A DNA stretch of 38,601 nucleotides, taken from contig NZ_JAHLQE010000140.1 in NCBI RefSeq assembly GCF_018918235.1, forward strand, positions 1-38,601, written 5' to 3'. Under the pieces are notes generated by a model. It had not been told where the DNA came from, searched no databases, and saw only the letters and a program-made list of their open reading frames with translations. The translations under genes were made by a program, and so were the position numbers. This DNA is from Eubacterium sp. MSJ-13 (lineage in GTDB: Bacteria; Bacillota; Clostridia; Lachnospirales; Lachnospiraceae). Below, piece after piece: positions 23,182-31,436 of this stretch (within the stretch, counting starts at the first letter, position 1; every line of letters starts with the position of its first letter).

Positions 23182-23342
23182 CACTGTCAGGGGAGTCCTC
23201 CACTTTTACTGCGTAGAGCAATAAGTAGTGGGTGGGGACTTGCTTGTATCGGGAGGGGACAAAGCCAATTCTGATATGTCGCGATAGCAGCTAATAGTGT
23301 TATGAGCAAGTAGCGGAGCGGATTGCGAATATCTGCTTGACT
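23182..23342 (+). repeat. Structured intergenic repeat, copy D (full length)
   Basis: This forward, full-length copy begins directly at the dehydrogenase stop. It keeps the hairpin order of copy B read on the other strand: long hairpin AGTCC...GGACT (23194-23240), TATCGG...CTGATA (23247-23276), a GATA-loop hairpin (about 23279-23291) and AGCGGAT/ATCTGCT (23317-23337), then TTGACT. Several base differences from copy B keep pairing. No reading frame of note lies within it. Confidence 0.8.
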
Positions 23343-23414
23343 TTGATGTAAAACTGAAAAATTAAGATGTTAGTGTATTGTTTTACTGTAGCTGTTAAGT
23401 TTTATATATAAAAA

Positions 23415-23442
23415 ATGTCGGAGTTTATCCGGCATTTTTTTT
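23415..23442. terminator. Intrinsic terminator, possibly bidirectional
   Basis: ATGTCGGA (23415-23422) pairs with TCCGGCAT (one G-T), with an A-run before and eight Ts after. It follows repeat copy D and precedes the promoter of the GGDEF gene. Confidence 0.8.
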
Positions 23443-23444
23443 GC

Positions 23445-23473
23445 TTCACATAAGCACTAGGTAGTGGTATAAT
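23445..23473 (+). promoter_or_regulatory. Sigma-A promoter of the diguanylate cyclase gene
   Basis: -35 TTCACA (23445-23450), 17-base spacer, -10 TATAAT (23468-23473). The leader to the start codon is about 140 bases, AT-rich and without a hairpin I can support. Confidence 0.75.
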
Positions 23474-23617
23474 ATAATTAAATGCAATTTTCAAAGAAAA
23501 AATGCCTGTGTGCAGGTCAGTGTTTACAAACAAGTATTTTTCTTTAAAATTAAGTATTATATTAAGGAAGCTAATTATATTATGAGACAGAAAATGATTT
23601 ATAGGAGATTTTGAAGT

Positions 23618-24949
23618 ATGGAATTACAAAAGAAGGAAAATTTATTGATTGTAGACGATTCAAAATTTCAGCGGGTAGTTCTTAGGGAAACTTTATCAGA
23701 TAATTTTGAGATTATCGAGGCAACTGATGGAGCAGAATGTTTAGAGATAATCAAAAAGAAAAGTGAAGCCATAGACATTGTTTTACTTGATCTGGTAATG
23801 CCGGGAATAGACGGTTTTGAAGTATTGAGACGCAGGCAGAAAAATCCTGAGTTTAGAAATATTCCTGTTATCGTACTTACTACAAGTGATGATATTTCTT
23901 TTCAGACGCAGGCGTTTGAACTTGGTGCGGATGATTTTATCATAAAGCCTGTTGATGCAAGAATTGCCGTTTCGCGTATAAACAATACGCTTGGGGCTGT
24001 AAGGCATTTGAAAGAGGTTTTAGAGGAACAGAATTCATGGAGAATAAAATCTCAGATAGATGAGATGACGCATCTGTTCAACAAAGTTACAACAGAAGAG
24101 ATGGTCACTGAGATATTATGCGAGTCTGATGAAAAGAAGCATGCACTTATGGTCATAGATATAGATAATTTTAAATCAGTAAATGATATATTGGGGCATA
24201 AGGTAGGTGACCACATCATAAGTGTTGTTGCAGGAGTGCTGTCTTCACTGTTCAGAAGTACTGATATCATAGGCCGTATAGGTGGCGATGAATTTGTAGT
24301 TTTGATGCGTGATATACCAAATGAACAGGTTGTTACAGAAAAGGCGCAGCAGCTTGTTGAGATTTTTAAGAAGAAAGAGAATCTTACGATTCCTGAAAAT
24401 ATTTCAGTTAGTATGGGAATTGCATTTTCAGAGCCGGAGGACAATTCATTTGCTGAGCTGTTTGCAAAGTCAGATCAGGCATTATATATATCAAAAAAGG
24501 CAGGAAAAGCATGTTTCAGCGTTCATGGTGTTGAATATGACATTTTAGATAGAAACCGTAAAGTGCTTTTATGGTCAGATTCACGAAACACTGCGAGCAC
24601 TTTGGAATTTGCACTTCCAAGTTCAGTACAGATAAATATCGTGTCAGGTTTGGAGGATATAAGGCAGCATGTTGTTCAGGAGGACAATGAGATTGCCATG
24701 ATATATATTGATGTATCTGAGTTATCTGATTCAGGCAGTGAACTCTGGGAGTTGGTCAAAAAAGAAGAATGGGTGACACAGCATCCGATAGTTGCGATAT
24801 GCAAAGAGGGAAGTATGGAACAGATACGATATGCGGTTCTTTCAGATATCGTCAATGATATACTGTTTGCTCCTCTTGAAGCACCTACATTAAAACGCCG
24901 TATTCATGAATACATAAAAGAAGAACAGCAGAGAATATTAGAAAATTAA
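23618..24949 (+). CDS. Response regulator diguanylate cyclase (REC-GGDEF)
   Basis: A 443-residue signalling protein. The N-terminal receiver has D13/D14 and phospho-acceptor D58 (VLLDLVMPG), with the conserved K in IIKPVD. The GGDEF domain (about 150-310) carries an intact GGDEF at 222-226 and an RxxD inhibitory site (RSTD) five residues ahead, so it should make cyclic di-GMP and be product-inhibited. The remaining 130 residues (about 310-443) look like a second receiver fold: a DRNRKVLLWSD opening, IYIDVSEL where the Asp strand would be, then VAICKEG. Key receiver residues appear replaced, so this may be a pseudo-receiver. The kinase partner is not adjacent. The start has AGGAGA. The cyclophilin gene follows after 28 bases. 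Confidence 0.93.
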   Translation: MELQKKENLLIVDDSKFQRVVLRETLSDNFEIIEATDGAECLEIIKKKSEAIDIVLLDLVMPGIDGFEVLRRRQKNPEFRNIPVIVLTTSDDISFQTQAFELGADDFIIKPVDARIAVSRINNTLGAVRHLKEVLEEQNSWRIKSQIDEMTHLFNKVTTEEMVTEILCESDEKKHALMVIDIDNFKSVNDILGHKVGDHIISVVAGVLSSLFRSTDIIGRIGGDEFVVLMRDIPNEQVVTEKAQQLVEIFKKKENLTIPENISVSMGIAFSEPEDNSFAELFAKSDQALYISKKAGKACFSVHGVEYDILDRNRKVLLWSDSRNTASTLEFALPSSVQINIVSGLEDIRQHVVQEDNEIAMIYIDVSELSDSGSELWELVKKEEWVTQHPIVAICKEGSMEQIRYAVLSDIVNDILFAPLEAPTLKRRIHEYIKEEQQRILEN

Positions 24950-24977
24950 AAATTTTTTGAGAGGAAGGAAAACAAAA

Positions 24978-25496
24978 ATGGCAAAAAATCCAATAGTTAC
25001 ATTTGAGACAACAGCAGGAACGATAACAGCAGAGCTTTATCCAGAGATAGCACCTAATACGGTAAACAATTTTATTTCGCTCATAAACAAAGGCTTTTAT
25101 GACGGTCTTATCTTTCACAGAGTCATAAAGGGATTTATGATTCAGGGTGGAGATCCTGATGGAGTAGGAACAGGCGGACCGGGTTATTCCATTAAAGGTG
25201 AGTTCGCGATAAATGGTGTAGAAAATAATCTTAAACATACAGCCGGAGTACTTTCAATGGCACGCTCAATGATGCCTGATTCAGCAGGTTCACAGTTCTT
25301 TATCATGCATAAGGATGCACCACATCTTGACGGACAGTATGCAGCATTCGGTAAAGTGACAGACGGAATGGACACAGTCAATGCTATAGCAGAAACCGAG
25401 ACAGACTATTCCGATGCACCATTAGAACCCCAGATGATAATAAAAGTAACAGTAGACACAGACGGGGAAGAATATCCTGAACCTGAAAAATGCTAA
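24978..25496 (+). CDS. Cyclophilin-type peptidyl-prolyl isomerase
   Basis: A 172-residue cytosolic cyclophilin, catalysing cis-trans isomerisation of prolyl bonds. Family marks include the catalytic block FHRVIKGFMIQGGDPDG (Arg, Phe, Gln), the AMARS-like SMARSMMPDSAGSQFFI patch and HLDGQYAAFGKV. There is no signal peptide. The start at 24978 has a GGAAGGAA site. A longer in-frame start at 24957 adds a Lys/Arg-rich heptapeptide and is unlikely. It is probably co-transcribed with the diguanylate cyclase and ends at the hairpin at 25521-25551. Confidence 0.95.
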   Translation: MAKNPIVTFETTAGTITAELYPEIAPNTVNNFISLINKGFYDGLIFHRVIKGFMIQGGDPDGVGTGGPGYSIKGEFAINGVENNLKHTAGVLSMARSMMPDSAGSQFFIMHKDAPHLDGQYAAFGKVTDGMDTVNAIAETETDYSDAPLEPQMIIKVTVDTDGEEYPEPEKC

Positions 25497-25520
25497 AAAT
25501 ATCATAAAACAGTAAGCAAA

Positions 25521-25551
25521 AGAGTCATGTCTGAAAAGATATGGCTTTTTT
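25521..25551 (+). terminator. Intrinsic terminator of the cyclophilin gene
   Basis: AGTCATGTCT (25523-25532), GAAA loop, AGATATGGCT (25537-25546), with G-T wobbles, then a T-run to 25551. Confidence 0.8.
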
Positions 25552-25563
25552 CGTTCTTGAAGG

Positions 25564-25608
25564 AGCAAAATGCAGATTTTGCTGACATCAAATTTTTAAA
25601 TTTGATGT
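25564..25608 (+). repeat. Two adjacent perfect hairpins before the ABC-2 operon
   Basis: AGCAAAAT-gcag-ATTTTGCT (25564-25583) and ACATCAAATTT-tt-AAATTTGATGT (25585-25608) lie side by side. The first resembles the terminator hairpin at 7384-7405, including the preceding CTTGRAGG. A TTGACA at 25624-25629 follows, but no -10 at good spacing is clear, so I do not mark a promoter. Confidence 0.5.
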
Positions 25609-25676
25609 TGTGTTCACAAAATCTTGACATTCTTATGTTATTCTCTTTTGTATATTAAAAACAGGAGGTATATACA

Positions 25677-26816
25677 GTGATTGAAGTAAAAAATCTCGTT
25701 AAAAAGTATGGTACACATGCTGCGGTAAACGATCTTTCATTTACTGTTGAAACAGGAAAAGTTGTCGGTTTTCTTGGTCCTAACGGTGCCGGAAAGTCAA
25801 CAACTATGAATATGATAACAGGTTATATTGCACCGACAGAAGGAGAGGTTCTTATTGACGGTATTGATATAATGGATGAGCCTGAACTTGCAAAGGAGAA
25901 TATAGGATATCTTCCGGAGATACCACCGCTTTATCCGGATTTAAAAGTAAGGGAATATCTTTCTTTTGTTGCAGAACTTAAAAGAGTTCCTAAAAAGGAA
26001 AGAGATATTGAAGTACACAAGATAATGTCAAAGACAAAGACTCTTGATGTTTCTGAAAGACTTATAAAGCATTTATCTAAAGGTTATAAGCAGAGAGTAG
26101 GTCTTGCGGGGGCAATGATGGGCAATCCCGATATACTAATCCTTGATGAGCCTACGGTAGGTCTTGACCCGAGTCAGATAATAGAGATGCGTGAGCTTAT
26201 AAGAGAGCTGAGTAAAAATCATACTGTTCTTTTAAGTTCCCATATCATGCAGGAGATAAGTGCTGTATGTGATGAGATAATCATTATAAATGAAGGAAAG
26301 ATGATAACAAAAGATACACCGGAAAACATTACAAAGAAAATGGTTGATACAAATGGTGTTCACATTGTTGTAAAAGGTGATAAGACAAAAATCAAAGAGG
26401 CACTTAGAACTGTTTCAGGTATTAAGAATGTATCTTATGACAATGAAAAGGAAAATGAAAAAGATACGACAGGTCTTACAATTTACTGTGCCGAAGATGA
26501 GGATATAAGAGTCGAACTTTTCTATGCACTTGCAAAAGCAGAGTGTCCGCTTATCGAGATGAATAAACTTGATACATCACTTGAAGATGCATTCCTTGCA
26601 CTTACAAGGGGCGGTTCAAAACAGTATGGCGGCAGAAAATTCAAAAAATTGAAGAGTGAAAAGAAATCAGAAGATAATAGTATATCTGATGAAAATATTG
26701 AGTTGGAAACCAACAATACAGATAAAGTTTTAGAGGCGGAAAGACCGGCTGTGGAAAAAGACAGCAAAAACATGAGTGATGATACAGACTCTGATATGGA
26801 AGGAGAGGAAAAATAA
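25677..26816 (+). CDS. ABC-2 type transporter ATPase (GldA-like)
   Basis: A 379-residue ATP-binding subunit of an ABC-2 transporter. It has Walker A LGPNGAGKST (about 36-45), signature LSKGYKQRVGLA, Walker B LILDEPTVGLDPSQ and H-loop SSHIM. A C-terminal domain as in gliding-type ATPases follows to about residue 320. The last 55 residues form a Lys/Glu/Asp/Ser-rich, probably disordered tail unlike the family core. The GTG start has an AGGAGG site seven bases away. It heads an operon with the ABC-2 permease (1-base overlap) and a GldG-like protein, a set found in many Firmicutes and Bacteroidetes and first named from gliding motility. Substrate is unknown. Confidence 0.93.
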   Translation: MIEVKNLVKKYGTHAAVNDLSFTVETGKVVGFLGPNGAGKSTTMNMITGYIAPTEGEVLIDGIDIMDEPELAKENIGYLPEIPPLYPDLKVREYLSFVAELKRVPKKERDIEVHKIMSKTKTLDVSERLIKHLSKGYKQRVGLAGAMMGNPDILILDEPTVGLDPSQIIEMRELIRELSKNHTVLLSSHIMQEISAVCDEIIIINEGKMITKDTPENITKKMVDTNGVHIVVKGDKTKIKEALRTVSGIKNVSYDNEKENEKDTTGLTIYCAEDEDIRVELFYALAKAECPLIEMNKLDTSLEDAFLALTRGGSKQYGGRKFKKLKSEKKSEDNSISDENIELETNNTDKVLEAERPAVEKDSKNMSDDTDSDMEGEEK

Positions 26817-27688
26817 TGCTTGCAATATATAAAAAAGAGTTGAGACAATATTTTAATTCTATGATAGGTTTTGTGTTCCTTGCGTTCTTTCTCGTTATCA
26901 TAGGTATATATACATGGGCTTACAATCTCTCAAGCGGACTTGGAAACTTTGAGGTGACACTGGGCGGAATTTCATTTATGTATGTTCTGCTTATACCGAT
27001 ACTTACGATGCGTATAGTTGCAGAAGAAAACAGACAGAAAACAGACCAGCTTCTTTATACGGCACCGATATCTCTTGGAAAGATAATAGTCGGTAAATAT
27101 CTTGCCGTTATGACATTATTTTCATGTGCATTTATTCCTATATGTATATATCCGCTTATCATACATATGTATGGAACAGATGTAAGGCTTGCACCGGCAT
27201 ACAGCAGTATTATAGGATTTTACCTTTTAGGTGCATCAACGATAGCGATAGGTCTTTTTATCTCATCACTTACGGAAAGTCAGGTAATCGCATCTGTTGT
27301 AAGTTTTATCACACTTCTTCTTACATTTCTTTTAAGTAATATTACAAGTCTTCTTCCCACAGAGGCTATATCACAGTGTGTTATGATAGCAGTATTATGG
27401 CTTGTCATATGTCTTGTTTTTTATCATATGATGAATAATATAACTGTACTTATCATGATGGCAGTTATTGGAGAGGCAGCAATATGGATAATTTATGCAG
27501 TAAAGTCTTCGATATATGAAAGTCTGCTCACAAATATATTAAATACGCTCGCATTGTCTACAAGATATGACGATTTTAGTCTTGGAATATTAAATTATGA
27601 TGCGATAGTTTATTATGTTTCGATAGCATTCTTGTTTGTATTCCTCACGATTCAGATGATCAAGAAAAAGCGTTTTAATTTTAATTAA
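26816..27688 (+). CDS. ABC-2 type permease (GldF-like)
   Basis: A 290-residue membrane protein with about six to eight hydrophobic helices. The opening MLAIYKKELRQYFNSMIGFV is typical of GldF/NosY-type ABC-2 permeases, as is TMRIVAEENRQKTDQLLYTA after the second helix. Its ATG overlaps the stop of the ATPase gene (TAATG), so synthesis is probably coupled. With the ATPase and the large extracytoplasmic GldG-like partner it should form one transport or envelope-remodelling complex. Confidence 0.92.
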   Translation: MLAIYKKELRQYFNSMIGFVFLAFFLVIIGIYTWAYNLSSGLGNFEVTLGGISFMYVLLIPILTMRIVAEENRQKTDQLLYTAPISLGKIIVGKYLAVMTLFSCAFIPICIYPLIIHMYGTDVRLAPAYSSIIGFYLLGASTIAIGLFISSLTESQVIASVVSFITLLLTFLLSNITSLLPTEAISQCVMIAVLWLVICLVFYHMMNNITVLIMMAVIGEAAIWIIYAVKSSIYESLLTNILNTLALSTRYDDFSLGILNYDAIVYYVSIAFLFVFLTIQMIKKKRFNFN

Positions 27689-27703
27689 GAAAGGAGCAGT
27701 AAA

Positions 27704-29176
27704 ATGAGTGAAGGATTAAAGAAAGTTAAAATAAAAAATGGCTCCGCAGGAATAAAAAGATCATTTACAAATAGAAAGTTTAAATCAGGAGCATATAGTT
27801 CGTTTATCACTGTTTTGGTGATAGCGATAGTAGTTGTTGTAAATCTTGTATTTGGAAAGCTTGATCTGTCAACTGACTTGAGTTCAAATAGTTTATTTAC
27901 ATTATCAAAAGATACTAAAAAGGCATTAAAGTCTGCAAAGAATGATATTACCCTTTACTATCTTGTTACGGATGGCAAAGAAACGGAATATATTGAAAAG
28001 GTTCTTAAACAGTATCCTAAGGTATCATCAAAAGTAAAGATAAAAAAAGTAGACCCTGTTGTAAATCCAGGATTTGCAAGTAAATATCTGTCAGATAGTG
28101 AAGCTGGTTCTGTTGCACAAAATGATGTTATAGTTGTGAATGATTCAACGAAGAGTTCGGCATATGTGCAGAATACTGATATGTTTTATACAAACACGGA
28201 TTATTCAACATATTCACAGACACAGTACCTTGATGTTGAAGGAAAGATAACATCTGCGATACAGAGCGTTCTTGCAGAGAAAAAGACTAAGATGTATATT
28301 CTTCAGGGTCATGATGAACTTGAAGTAGGAACAACAATGTCAACTTCATTTAGTAAGATGAATATAGAAACAGAGGAACTTACACTTTATTCTGAGGATA
28401 AAGTACCTTCAGATTGTGATATACTTCTTATAAATGGAGCAACAAAGGATATAAGTAAGGAAGAAAAAAATAAGATTCTTGATTACATGAAGAAGGGCGG
28501 AAATGCTGTAATAAATCTTCAGTATGGGACAAAGGATACGCCAAATTTAAAAGAATTACTTAAATATTATGGTCTTAATGAGCAGATAGGTTCGGTATGT
28601 GAGACACAGGGAAACTACTATAACTATGTGAATTCTGTTATCCCTACTGTGGCTTCTTCTGACGATATAACATCTGATATTACAGGAGTTGTGGTAATGC
28701 CATCACCTGTTGGAATTTCAAAGCTTTCAAGTAAAAATATGAGAAAATCACTCACAGTAACAGAACTTATGACAACATCAAAAGGGTCATATCTTAAGCT
28801 TGATACTTCGTCAGGAAAAGCAGCTAAAGAGAAAGGGGATATCGATGGACCTTTTGATATAGGAGTATCTGTAACTGATAAGATTGATGATGACAAGAGC
28901 ACGAAGCTTGTTGTTTTTGCATCAGCGTATGCTTTCTCTGATGATGTGATATCGACAAATCAGTTTGACAATGGTTCATTATTTACAAATGCTGTCAAGT
29001 CGCTGTCTGATTCAGATGTTGAGGAGACTTCGATAAGTGCAAAGAGTCTTTCATATTCTTATATCTCACTTACACAGGGAACACAGATTTTATGGGCAAC
29101 TGTAATCATCATAATAATACCTGTTGGGCTTCTTGTTACTGGATTTATAATCTGGATGAGCAGAAGAAAGAAGTAA
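27704..29176 (+). CDS. GldG-like ABC transporter auxiliary protein
   Basis: A 490-residue protein with a cytosolic N-terminus, one membrane helix (about 30-52), a large outer domain and a second helix near the C-terminus (about 462-486). The outer region shows the GldG/'ABC-type uncharacterized transport' pattern: DLSSNSLFTLSKDTKKALKS, FASKYLSDSEAG, and KMYILQGHDELEVG followed by DILLINGATKDIS, a GATase-like Rossmann fold. The start has an AAGGAG site. It lies 15 bases after the permease and 12 before the DUF4340 gene. It is the third member of the ABC-2/Gld-like operon. Its precise role, perhaps binding a substrate or sugar polymer outside the cell, is unknown. Confidence 0.9.
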   Translation: MSEGLKKVKIKNGSAGIKRSFTNRKFKSGAYSSFITVLVIAIVVVVNLVFGKLDLSTDLSSNSLFTLSKDTKKALKSAKNDITLYYLVTDGKETEYIEKVLKQYPKVSSKVKIKKVDPVVNPGFASKYLSDSEAGSVAQNDVIVVNDSTKSSAYVQNTDMFYTNTDYSTYSQTQYLDVEGKITSAIQSVLAEKKTKMYILQGHDELEVGTTMSTSFSKMNIETEELTLYSEDKVPSDCDILLINGATKDISKEEKNKILDYMKKGGNAVINLQYGTKDTPNLKELLKYYGLNEQIGSVCETQGNYYNYVNSVIPTVASSDDITSDITGVVVMPSPVGISKLSSKNMRKSLTVTELMTTSKGSYLKLDTSSGKAAKEKGDIDGPFDIGVSVTDKIDDDKSTKLVVFASAYAFSDDVISTNQFDNGSLFTNAVKSLSDSDVEETSISAKSLSYSYISLTQGTQILWATVIIIIIPVGLLVTGFIIWMSRRKK

Positions 29177-29188
29177 AGGAGGGGTAAT

Positions 29189-29785
29189 ATGGACAAAAGA
29201 TTGTCAAAAAAAAGAAGGCAGTCATTGACAATTGTTGGATTATGTGTTCTTCTAATAGCATTAGTTATCAGTTTTTTTGCTGTTACAAAGTATAAGGATA
29301 ATAGTGAAAAGGAAGAAGAAGCGGCAAATAATATACAGTTGTATTCTATAAAAGATACTGATATTGAATCTTTTCACTTTAAAAACAGCAAGTCTGAGCT
29401 TACTTTTGTAAAAAAGAACAATAAATGGGCATTGAAAGATGATGCAAAGTACAGTCTTGAACAGAGTAAAGTAAAGACGCTGATAGATGATGTTAAAAAG
29501 ATATCTGCTACAAGTACCGTGACAGATGATTGTACTGAACTGTCACAGTACGGGCTTAAAGAACCGGTTTTACAGGTCGATATTACAGATAAGAATGGCA
29601 ACACAAAGATGTTGACAGTAGGGAATGAATCTGTTGCGGGAGAAGGACGCTATGCGTATATAGATGATGACTCTAAAAAGATTTATATGATAGAATCATC
29701 ATTTACTTCAGACTTTGAGACTACAAAAAAAGAATTAAAAGCTGAAGCCAAGGCAACAGCCGCTCCGACAGAATCAGCAAAATAA
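29189..29785 (+). CDS. DUF4340 domain protein (short)
   Basis: A 198-residue membrane-anchored protein: one N-terminal helix (about 13-32), then an outer domain. The segment FVKKNNKWALKDDAKYSLEQ, followed by KVKTLIDDVKKISA and YGLKEPVLQVDI, is the DUF4340 pattern that usually accompanies GldG-like genes. Full DUF4340 proteins often carry two or more copies of this unit; here there is one, ending in an Ala/Thr/Lys tail. AAGGAGGGG precedes the start. It is probably part of the same complex as the three upstream genes. Confidence 0.85.
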   Translation: MDKRLSKKRRQSLTIVGLCVLLIALVISFFAVTKYKDNSEKEEEAANNIQLYSIKDTDIESFHFKNSKSELTFVKKNNKWALKDDAKYSLEQSKVKTLIDDVKKISATSTVTDDCTELSQYGLKEPVLQVDITDKNGNTKMLTVGNESVAGEGRYAYIDDDSKKIYMIESSFTSDFETTKKELKAEAKATAAPTESAK

Positions 29786-29804
29786 TAAGATGGGAATGGA
29801 AAAG

Positions 29805-31436
29805 ATGAAAAAGAATAATAAAGGAAAAACAGACAATAAAAAACAGATGCTTATCATAATAGCTGTGATAAGCATCATGGTTTTTGTCTGCATAGTATTG
29901 CAGGCTTATATGGAGGGATATTTTGGAGATAGAAAAAAGGATGATACTGCGGTTTTAAATGAAAAGACAGATGTAAAAGAAGATAAAGCGGATGATGTCA
30001 CGCCGGCAGTTACAAAAGAGCCAGAAAAGAAAGTAAAAGCAACATCAAAAAAGAAAGTACAGAAAAAGAAGGTTAAAAAGAAGGCGAAGACAAAAACAAA
30101 AACGGTGCATATTGCGGCAGCTCCTGAGTCAAGTAAACCTATACGTGTGCTTATAACAAACAGTGATTTTTCAGATATGTTTCACCAGAATATAAAGGTA
30201 ACTTCTTCAAAAAGTTTTTATGTAAAGACAGGTAATAAGACAAAAAGTTATCCTGCAGGAAAGAAAGTTGAATTTAAAGCGTCAGATAAAAAGTTAAAAG
30301 GGAAAAAAATTATTATTGGTTCATACAGCGGGGCAAGAATAAGAGTCCTTAATATAAAAAGGCTTGAAGAACACCCGCAGTACCGTGGGACAATGACTGT
30401 AAAATACAGCTCAAAAGGTCTTCTTCTTACGAATACACTTCCTATAGAACAGTATCTTTATGCTGTTATTCCAAGTGAAATGTCAACCGGAAACAATATT
30501 GAGGCGTTAAAAGCTCAGGCGGTATGTGCAAGAAGTTATGCATATAACCAGATGAAAGCAAAAAAATATGAGGAATATGGTGCCGATGTGGATGACAGTG
30601 TGGCATGTCAGGTATACAATAATATTCCTGAAAATGAAAAGTCGAGAAAAGCGGTTGATGCGACTTTCGGAGATGTTATGAAGAAATCGGGAAATGTTAT
30701 AACGGCTTACTATTTTTCAACATCATGGGGGTATACGGCTGATGGTCAGGATGTCTGGAATACACCATCCAAAATTTCATATCTTGGCAGCAGATTTCAG
30801 ATAACACAGAGGTCAAAAAGAAAAACGGGTATAAGTGGTTATGATCTTTCAAATGAATCAACATTCAGAAATTTTATAAATAGTGATACATGTAATACAT
30901 ATGATAGCAAAGAGGAATGGTATAGGTGGTCCGTCAAAATTAAGGAAAAAAGTTTGAGAAATCGTATAGATTCTGCTTTGAGTTCATGCTATCTGTCAAA
31001 CAATTCATATGTACTTACAAAAACAAAGAATGGGGAGTATAAAAAGAAAGCAGTTTTTAAAACCGGAAAAATAAATGATATAATTATAAATAAGCGTGAG
31101 AAAAGTGGTATTGTATCAGAGATTATTATAAAGGGGAATAAAAATACCTACAAAGTCTGTAATCAATACAATATAAGAAAAGTCCTTGCACCGGTTTATG
31201 AAACAATAAAACGCCGGTATGGTGGAAATATGAATGGATATTTTATGCTTCCAAGTGCTGCGTTTTATATAGACAAAACATCAGGAGGATTTAGCATAAC
31301 AGGGGGAGGCTTCGGACATGGAACAGGAATGAGCCAGAGTGGTGCAGGAAATATGGCAAAGCAGGGATTTAATTACAGTCAGATACTACGCCACTATTTT
31401 TCAGGAGTAAAAATAGTGACGCTTAAAGATTATTAA
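29805..31436 (+). CDS. SpoIID/LytB-domain protein
   Basis: An exported or membrane-anchored protein of 543 residues. A Lys-rich N-terminus, membrane helix (about 14-34) and a highly basic KKVQKKKVKKKAK-type linker precede a SpoIID domain. The domain shows LPIEQYLYAVIPSEMSTGNN, with the catalytic-type Glu of SpoIID lytic transglycosylases, LKAQAVCARSYA, and the C-terminal GGGFGHGTGMSQSGAGNMAK. SpoIID cuts peptidoglycan strands lacking peptides during spore engulfment; shorter relatives act in wall remodelling. The linker suggests a vegetative paralogue, not SpoIID itself. I prefer ATG 29805, with GGGA nine bases upstream, over the in-frame ATG at 29790, which lacks a ribosome site. It follows the DUF4340 gene closely and ends tail-to-tail with the minus-strand YihY gene, overlapping by four bases. 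Confidence 0.88.
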   Translation: MKKNNKGKTDNKKQMLIIIAVISIMVFVCIVLQAYMEGYFGDRKKDDTAVLNEKTDVKEDKADDVTPAVTKEPEKKVKATSKKKVQKKKVKKKAKTKTKTVHIAAAPESSKPIRVLITNSDFSDMFHQNIKVTSSKSFYVKTGNKTKSYPAGKKVEFKASDKKLKGKKIIIGSYSGARIRVLNIKRLEEHPQYRGTMTVKYSSKGLLLTNTLPIEQYLYAVIPSEMSTGNNIEALKAQAVCARSYAYNQMKAKKYEEYGADVDDSVACQVYNNIPENEKSRKAVDATFGDVMKKSGNVITAYYFSTSWGYTADGQDVWNTPSKISYLGSRFQITQRSKRKTGISGYDLSNESTFRNFINSDTCNTYDSKEEWYRWSVKIKEKSLRNRIDSALSSCYLSNNSYVLTKTKNGEYKKKAVFKTGKINDIIINKREKSGIVSEIIIKGNKNTYKVCNQYNIRKVLAPVYETIKRRYGGNMNGYFMLPSAAFYIDKTSGGFSITGGGFGHGTGMSQSGAGNMAKQGFNYSQILRHYFSGVKIVTLKDY

